Positions 40,301 through 49,300 of a DNA stretch of 64,000 nucleotides are shown here, piece after piece. Position 1 is the first letter of the stretch. Every line of letters starts with the position of its first letter. This DNA comes from Psococerastis gibbosa (lineage: Eukaryota; Arthropoda; Insecta; Psocodea; Psocidae), in assembly GCA_963971405.1 (NCBI GenBank), contig OZ020490.1, forward strand, positions 13,975,464-14,039,463. Reading direction: 5' to 3'. Made by a program: the position numbers and the translations under genes. The notes under the pieces are model-generated. The model ran no database searches and was not told where the DNA came from. It saw nothing but the letters and a program-made list of their open reading frames with translations.

Positions 40301-43300
40301 ACGACACTTCAATGCCCTTGTATGTTTGATGTAGGTACCTAGTTGTTGCATGCTCAGGAGTAGTCCTGTTGATAAAGAACCAGACTATGAAACGGAGGGT
40401 CGAGGTTCGAGAGTAAACGTAAGAGGAAAAATTTTCGTCCTGGCCCAGGCCCAAGCCTAATGGGTTATCTTCAGGGAAAGGTAAAATCGTGGCCGCTGGG
40501 CATGTTGCTGAACACACCATGCCGAATATAACACTGAGGTCAAGAGAGATACCAATGCTCAGGCCTTTGGTTGTTATTATCTATACAATTTCTGTAGACC
40601 TACCTATGACGAGCCTTCCTGTAGAGCAAAAATTTCTTTGCGGGTGGGGGATCCCCCTGGACCTTCCTTGCCAATCTCCTTGCCCTTGTCTTTTCTTCCA
40701 TCAAAACGGCCTCCGTTAACTTAAGCCCAAGCGGTCTATTAAGGCAAACTTTCAGTGCTCCCTCCCAAAAGTTTTCCCGCCAATAAATCTAACAAGCCAT
40801 AAAACCCAACTGATTTTCCAGCTGTCAAACGTTTGTTTAAAGGTGGCAGCCGAACCTGGTTTTACAACGAATTCCCTGCAAGACCACGTCGTGGAAATTA
40901 ATTACCCGTAGCGCCGTTATTTTCGTCTCCCGCCACTTCTTCCACCATTTCCGCCTGTTTCCGGTCATTCCTTTTTCCCGCCAAATTGCGGTTTGATTGC
41001 TTTCCCCGTGGTTGTAGCTGAAAATTACCTTTTTTTTCGCCCGAAGTTTATCCGTTGTGTTTGTTTATGTTACGTCAAAGAGGGGATTGAGTTTTGTTTT
41101 GGTTTGGTTGAGAGAACTTCTTTTTCGTCTGTAAAAGAGTCTGATTAGATTTTGTTAAAATTTCCTGTTGTCTGTTTTTCGTTTTATATACTTTTTTCAG
41201 CTTTGTGCGAGTAAACCTATGTAGTAGTTTTGCTCAGTTTTAATTATAATACAATAATACAATAGAAAGAGAACGACACAAAATCTATGAAATGAAAGAA
41301 AGGATAGCTTATTGTATTTTTCAATCTCACTACAGTATGTGTACAATCAGCCTACTTACTTTCTATTGTAAAATTATCTTACCTTATCTTATCTTACCCC
41401 GTGGCGCTACAGCTCATTTAGGGCATTGCCCTGCTGCCTAACATCGCGTCCGGTCAAGCACCCTTCGCCGAGAGTCACGGACGCTGAGCTCTCTCAGGTC
41501 CCTCTCGACGTTGTCCAACGTCTTCAGCCCTGAGACGTTGAGTGCAGGACTTTCCTTGCCACTCTGTTATCTGGCAAGCTTGCCACATCTTGTCCTAGTC
41601 ATCTGACACTAGCTTTCTTGATCCCAGCCTCGTAGAGGTTATACGGTTCCTCATCCCTGCCTATTAGCCACTCTGGGCCATATATTCTACGAAGAATCTT
41701 ACGCTCCCAACGATCCAGTATTATAAAACCGTTATTATGTATTAAAATTCTGTTCAATAATGTAAAAAAGGTTAATGACTAATTTTTTTTTTATTGTTTT
41801 GTTGCAGCTAAACATCCTGACGGGGAATCTGACTTCGCCTTGTACATCGGCCTTGCTGTGGCGTTATCTGTTTTCACTGTTTTGTTTTTCTTCATTTACC
41901 GACTCCTGCGGCGGAAGGGACGGGATCACTCCATGTACAATATGGCAGTTTCCGGTATGTTCTATTTGGCGCATTCTATATGTATTTAATTATATTTTAC
42001 AGCGGCCCTAATAATGGGTGCGGAAACGACTCATAAGGTACAGTACCTTAAGTGCCTAAATCAGAGTACAGGAAAGGAACTTCCCCCTTTTTATTCATAC
42101 AAAACCGATCGGGCGTACCCCGATGATCAACGCTAAGTGGAAATATCTAGCGGGTAATCCTTTCACCACCGAGAACAGACCTTTGGGTGTGCACCGACCA
42201 TGGTGCCAGGTTGGCAGAATACTGGACCCAGAAACTACCTCGTACACGAAAAACTAAACTAAGTGCCTAAGGCGCAATTTCCACCGACCTCGTTTTTGAT
42301 AGCTACCGTGATATTGACGTGGTAGCAGACATTAAAGACAGTCTAAAAATGTCTGCTACCACGTCAATATCACGGTAGCTATCAAAAACGAGGTTGGTGG
42401 GTCAACACTAATGCTACTGAGGGGCGCACTGAGAGACTACACAAAGGGCAGCACTATATCTTATTGTAGTATAAACTGAGTCACTACAGACATTTCGCTT
42501 CATTTAGATTCTACCTATTATGCAAATGATATGAGGGAAATGAAAATAGGCACATACATTTCCTCTTATGTACGTTTTCGGTTAGCGGCTGGAATAGTGT
42601 GGAGTACGTCTCCGTGCCACAACGAATTTTCGATTCCACACTCCCCCCTCCTCCCCATTCTCTCTTACTCGAAAGCCACCCTCTCGTGCCTGGCTCACCG
42701 CAGCAATGCCCATCCTCGTCTTTGTCTTTTCATGAGCTTTGTCACCGTCATTTCGCTGACCTCAGCTTTTTGTTACTTTCCCCACTGCGTCGTCTGTTTT
42801 CGCTTTCCCACAAGACAACAAAAGGTAAATCCCTACGCCATTGTTTATTCTCTGTTGTTTACTTGAGGGAAAGGTAAGTAAGAAGTAAGGGAGATCTGTC
42901 CAGGAGTGATCTATGGGTGTTGTGCTTTTATTAAGTCTTAGGCCGAGAGGAATGATGTGGGCTGGCTTTGAGGAACGGTGTCTGTCCTTTATTTAATTTC
43001 TTTACCCCTTTTCCCTTATACCCCTTTTACCATTTCAACAATCGGACTAGATTTGATCTTAGACCTGGAGCTGCTCACATCCTAAGGTTTCTCCTTTGAA
43101 CTGTCCAAAATATTTACTTACTTTATCCAACGCCCACTCTTGGCGTTACCGCCATCTGGTGCCGCGCCTGCCAGTATGTCAGTATAGTGATGATATGTCA
43201 TTGTTTGGGCTCTGAATCGAACGACACGTTAGAAGGTGGGCAGCATCCATGTGTTTGAGCAAATAATTAATACAACTATAGAATTACGAAGGCTTTCACG

Positions 43301-46300
43301 GCCGATGTTACGGGACGAAGTAGTAGAATCCGGGATGATAGACCGTGGTCGTTCTGAAATCGTACTTCCAACAGCTGCTGCTGAGCCTCCGAAATACAAT
43401 CTTAGAAGTCTACGCAATTCCACTGAAGATGTCGACCGCAGATGTTGACGAAACGTTTGGAAGTACGCTTTTAGAACGACCATGGCCTATCATCCCGGAT
43501 TGTACTGCTTCTTAAATTAATTCAACTGATAAAGTTATTGATTGGATAGTTTTTGTCATAACACCTTTATGCCCTTTTTGCAGTGTCCATCTCGCCGCAA
43601 AAATTGGAGGTTTGGGGGTTGGTACCGGGTACCTCAACAGGTGTTGTTTCAGTTAAGGTTCCTGTAGTATCTATGTCAGAGTCAAACTATCTTAAGGGTC
43701 GATCGGACACCCCCACTATCCATTTTTTTTTAAAACAGCAAATTTCACAAGACATGTCAATTGCACAATTTTATTTATTTTTAAAGGTTAATCGCGTAAA
43801 AACACTTTAATACATGTATCTGATTAACCTCTTCAATCGCCTCACTTAGTAACCTAATAGGTACTTGTTTTGAGTTACAACCGACCACAAGTACCAGCAT
43901 GCTGCCACCTTCCCACTGACGTCACTTAGCTAGCTATGATATGTACCAGGGCTAAATCAAAATGGAGAGGAACTCTTATTGTATTTAATAAATCCTCAAT
44001 GATAGCTCTATTATCGATATTTATACTGAAATTTGACTTTATATACATATTAATATTGCCCCGCCACTTATCTCTTAGCCATGATCCCAAAATAATTATT
44101 ATAAATTCGAAGCAATTCCAAAATACCAACGATAGTCATCCCTTCTCCCGTCAGCCTTCTCAATATCAGACTACAAATTTGTTTGTCTCAGCAGAGTTAA
44201 GTTAATTCACTTGGAACACAATTGAATTTTGATGTGAAGGGTAACTCAACGCGATGACTTGTAAACTGCTCAGTTTTAAGTCCACCCCCCCCCCCCTCCC
44301 CCAAGTCCCCTTCCTCAGGCCCCCAAAAGAAAACCTCCTGCAGGCCTTCGCTTTGTCTTGTATTGTCACCCCTTTGTGACGGCTTTATGGGGCGGAGGGT
44401 TCCCCATAAGAGGGAGGCTGAGTTTGTTTATGTTTTATGTATTTTCGTCGAATTATGTAAGAATTTTTGAATTTTTAATTTCAGGGGAAGAATGGGGGGC
44501 ATTAATTATTTATTTATTTAAATTTTCAATGGGTTGTCGCCTACTGTGCGTTGCTCACGGTAGATACATTGGTTGCTTATCATTTAATGACTAAAGACCT
44601 CGAAAAAATACCACAAAGAACTGTATTTATGCTTAGCTTATTAATTTAATATAGGCTACGTACATAATCCAAAGAGATGTTGTTTTTTGTAGAATACCAG
44701 CCAGAATATTTTCCAGACCACGACAAGAAAAATCTTTCGTTACCCACGCAGCCGGACCTCACACAGACAGTGGTGGGGATCAACGTGCACCCCTGCTACG
44801 AGTACCCATTTTCGGAAAAAGTAGGACTGAGCCGGTCCTACTCTGAGCACCATTACGATGTCCCCCATTTAAGCACTCCTCAAGGTAAGCAGTAATAGGG
44901 GCGATGGAGGCTTTAAGAGGGTTGCAGAAGCTTGGGTTAAAATAATGTGTGTTTAAAACGGCAACAGTACTGAAAGGTACTTTAGCTGGTTTTCAAAATT
45001 ACTTACGCTTACTAACACTTATGGCAGGGACGGATCCAGTCCATTTTTGGGGGGGGGGTAGTTGTGGGTAAATAAAAATAGGAAAAACACATGTAGGATC
45101 GATTAAACCAGAGCGTAATAAATAATACATTAATTTACAATAGATTTACCAAATTGGGGGGGGGGGGGCAGCTACCCCGCCCCTGCCCGCCCCCCTTGTA
45201 GCCGTCCTTGACTTACGCCGTAGCTCATCGACAACCCGTCGACATTATACCCCACTAGCCACTATTGTATAAGTACTCGTATACAAGCAGAGAGGTACTT
45301 CTGGTACGGTACGATATTATTAGTTTAGTACAATAGCCTACAATACTCTACGTACGTATTAATCTCCTTATAGTATTGTAAAAATTGCTGTTAGCCATTT
45401 TGAAATTTTTTTTTAAAGTTTTTGAGCATAATAAAAAATAACTTGAGTATGTAAAACTTTACAAAAAAAAAAAAAAAAAAAAAAAAAAAATTACAATGAG
45501 GTGGAATATTCTCATTTATTTCACTAAACAGGTGGAGCATCAGCATCGCCTTCCTCTTCCAGTAGCAGTTGTAACGGTCAAAGCCACCCTGATGCATCTA
45601 CCGACAAAACAACCCACTCTGATTCCAATCACAGCCTATCCAGCTTTACTTGTTCCTGTAAGTACCTACCTGTTAGTACATCATATATATACATAGGCCT
45701 AGTACTGTCAGGACATGTAGAGTAGTGGTACAGACTCCAACTTTCACCCGATAGGTTGTTGGTTCGAGTCCCACGCTTGTTTCATTTGCTGGCCATGCTT
45801 CGGAGGGCATGTACATTAGGCGGTCCCGGGCCTTCTTAGTTGAGTGGAAGAGAGGGCTTTGTAGCCCAAACTGCGCTAGGTTGGCTTAGTAATAGAACAA
45901 AAAAGTCATTTTTTTTTTTTATCCTCGATTTACCGTAATTAGTAAAACTTTCAGGTTCACTTTGAGGTCCACCCTGTCAATCATCTCCCCTTGGGTCTGC
46001 CCCTTGGGTGCCTCAAGTTAAGAAACAGACTCAACCCCCTTGCCAGGCTGACAGGGTTGCTTAAAGCAGAAATGCTGAAAGCTGGCGTTGGAATACAAAA
46101 ACATACCTACTTTGAAAACAAATAAGCTCGAATTGGCAATGATGTTTTTAATCCTAAGTTTATTAAGCAGTGATTCATTTTTATTGAGCGAAAACTCTGA
46201 AACTCCTTAACTCTGCAGAATTTGGCAGATTTTCCTTGAATATCTGTTTGAGGCATCAGAGAATAACCAATAATAATCTATTATAAAAAAAATATTGATA

Positions 46301-49300
46301 TGTACAGGTATAATGATTGAGTACGAAGTACGGTATCTATTAGCAATGTTTTTATTCATAGCCTCACCCTTAACCCCTGGTTATTAAGACCCTAAATTAT
46401 CTCCCAAAAAAATGGAATAATCCTGAAAAACACCATTTTTCAGCAGCTGCCTCCCGGAGTTCAGCTTATAATGTCAACTCTACAGTGCCAGCTGGGTTGG
46501 AGCCTGACTCGTTCACTTCCACCATAGCCACTTCTTCAGGAGCGCGTCTGACAGTGCCTGGTTCTGGAGTGTCGCTCACAATACCCGATGGGGCGATGAC
46601 TCGTGGCCAAAAAGAGGAGGTACCGTATAGTTGTACCTAATTACTCCTGTTACTGGACCAATTATGACTCGGATCTGTACTTGGTTAAGTCATGCTTACG
46701 CCTGTCCCATTGCGTCAATGGTATACTTGTCTCAGCTTGCCAATTATCGCTTGTGGACGGTGTAGGTTAATATCGAGGACGTAACCAGTTTGCCAATGGC
46801 CACAAATTAAGAAAACAGTATAAATAATATCCGAAATCTATGGGGTCGTTGGCATTGGACAAGTCTTCCAAGAAATTCAATTATAATAATACGTGTGCCA
46901 AGGCCGTAGCCAGAGGGGGGGGGGGGTCCAGGGGGTCCGGACCCCTCCCGAAATATTTGCAGTGTATACTAGATAGATTTTTTTTTTTAAAGGAAATATG
47001 GTATATATATATATATAGAATGGTGTTTTAAATATATTGAGGCTACCTCATCTCCGGTGACGTCAGATGGACCCCTCCCGAAAAATATTTCTGGCTACGG
47101 CCTTGACCTGTGCTCAGGCCTATAATAATAATAATAATAATAACAATAATAATAAAGTCTTTATTTAAAAAAAAAAAAAAAATGTAGATACAGCGAGATT
47201 CAGGCCTAGACCATTATTCGGCTGTCGTTTTTGTAAGGTATTAATTATCTCTTCTAAATGTTTCAGGTCTTCATTGCGGTACTGCGAGAAGATAGACACC
47301 GACCAAAACTCAACGATAAGCAAACTCTTCTGTCCCCCATAGTTCTATGCGGTCCATCCGGACTCATATTTAAGAAGCCGGTCATCATCGACTTTCCACA
47401 TTGTGCCAGTCTAAAACATGGACATTGGACCATCAGTGTCTATGGCTCAGAATCGCCTGTTGAGGGACCCCCTGTGTGGCAGGTCAGTAGTAATTTATAG
47501 ACGTGTAAAGTGGCATTGCCAACAGCCAACGTGGCAAATCTGATTGTAAAGTGGCATTGCCAACAGCCAACGTGGCAAATCTGATTGTTGGCCTCCCGTC
47601 CACACCGAGCATTGGCATTCAGCCCCAAAATGTCAGACGAGGTGGATTTACTAGGATGATATACCTGCGTGCCGCGCTCTCGCTGGAATCCTTTGATGGA
47701 GACGGACACTATAACGAATTTCTGCGGCAAACCGTTGGCTCAGTGGCACATGCCAACGGCCAACGGCGGCATAGTGTGGGCGCCGCTTTAAGGTCCGAGT
47801 GAAGTGTATTTTATGCTGGTCTACAGTGGAAAATAACAACAGCTAGTGACGGCTGATATCATCATTTCATCTATAACATCAATTTCTACATTTTTAATTG
47901 AGTTTTTCGACGTCTAAGTTCATGGTGTTGATTCACTTTTTTTTTTTTTACTTTTATTCAATCTTTTATGCCCCCGACCAACCTGTTTATAAATCTAAAT
48001 TCTGAATAAGGATTTATGGCAAGTGTCTAAATAATGAAGTGTAAGTGTTCTCTTGATTAGAAAAATATTTTTTTCCATGATTGTTCTTTATGAGCTATGA
48101 ATGTCTCTATTCAGACAAACCTCAGTTTTTTTGAATTGTTCTGCGTGTATGCTCCATCGGGTAAAAAAAGCACGGTACATTAAAAATTAAGTATTTTGTC
48201 ATGTTCTGCATGAAACTTTACATTTTCCCAGGAAAAGAGTTACACAAGTGTTAGTATAATTAACTAGAAAATATAGCTTACTTCTCAATAGTTTTTGGAA
48301 AGTTGAGGCCCCTAGCCAAAAAAAAATTAATAATTTTTTTTGGGAACGTTTTATGGAATTCTCACTGTATTTCTTTCAGAAACTCGTGACTCTTGGCGAA
48401 GAAACATTAAATACGGGGATGTTCACGCAGCTTGATAGCACAGAAGTATTTTTGGTTACGGAATCAATGTCCAGGTTCTGTTTGGTGGGAGAAAGCCTTC
48501 CTAGTGGCCGGGCTGCCAAGTCCGTACGGTTGTGTGTGTTCGGGCCAAGTGGAGGTACCGATTGTTCTGATTACGCTGTAAGAATGTACATAGTTGAAGA
48601 TACACCCTCTGCCATGCAGGTTAGTAATATACAGCTATACACCTAGATTCAATCATTTGTTAAAATGAGGCATTGAAACGGTTTCAAGGGCCTTATGACC
48701 CTGAAAGCGTATGAAGTGTACTTTCTACTGGTTTATCATAAACCAACAAATCCACGTTGACTGTTAATAGGTCATCATTAATTTTCATCTATAATGGATT
48801 TTCTTGGATGAATCTGCGGATGGCAATGCGATATCTAATTTATGACAGTTTTGGACAAAAGTGACAGCTTACAAAAATTGTTCTAACTAAGGTTCTTTTT
48901 TCCAGGGCGTTTCGGTTTTAGAGCAAAGACTAGGTGGTATTCTTCTCGACAAACCCAGAACCATCCTCCTGCAGGACACGCTCGCACCTCTTGTCGTCAC
49001 TTTGGAAGACATCGGGCCCGAGTGGCGTGCGAAGCCGCAGTCCGAGTGTGTAGAAGTGCCCTTCCACCATATCTGGAGCGGGACTCATAACCTTTTGCAT
49101 TGTTCCTTCTCCCTGGAGCGAGTCGGTGAGGCGCGAGGCCCTCCACAGTTCCGAGTGCTGGCCAGCCAGAAAGGTTCGCCGACCCATCGCCAAATGTTTC
49201 GGGTTCAAGCTGACACAGCTGCCTTAAAGGTTTGTGTTTTTTAAAAATGTTTTTACATGTCAGGAATAAAAACCAGTTGTTATAAAACTTGATTATGGTG

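Larger units (their letters stand above)
34007..41807. other. unc5: unc5 intron, 7.8 kb
   Basis: Contains the candidate cassette exon 37844-38056 and, before it, a tandem array. Also SINE1 at 35190-35395, SINE3 at 35640-35740, foldback copy 2, SINE4 at 38700-38805, LINE tails at 38862-39115 and 41395-41725, and short repeats. About 34200-35180, 35800-37290 and 40800-41380 show nothing I can name. Confidence 0.8.

Noticed and set aside
42531-42877. Overlapping + ORFs of 111 and 92 codons
   Set aside because: No motif, low-complexity Pro/Ser stretches, not in phase with unc5 exons on either side.
45709-45790. Functional tRNA gene at the head of SINE1
   Set aside because: A- and B-boxes are present, but the stems of a tRNA are not formed and the sequence continues as a SINE body.
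47440-47839. Overlapping ORFs on both strands
   Set aside because: They arise from the 41-bp duplication and the following repeat, with no domain.
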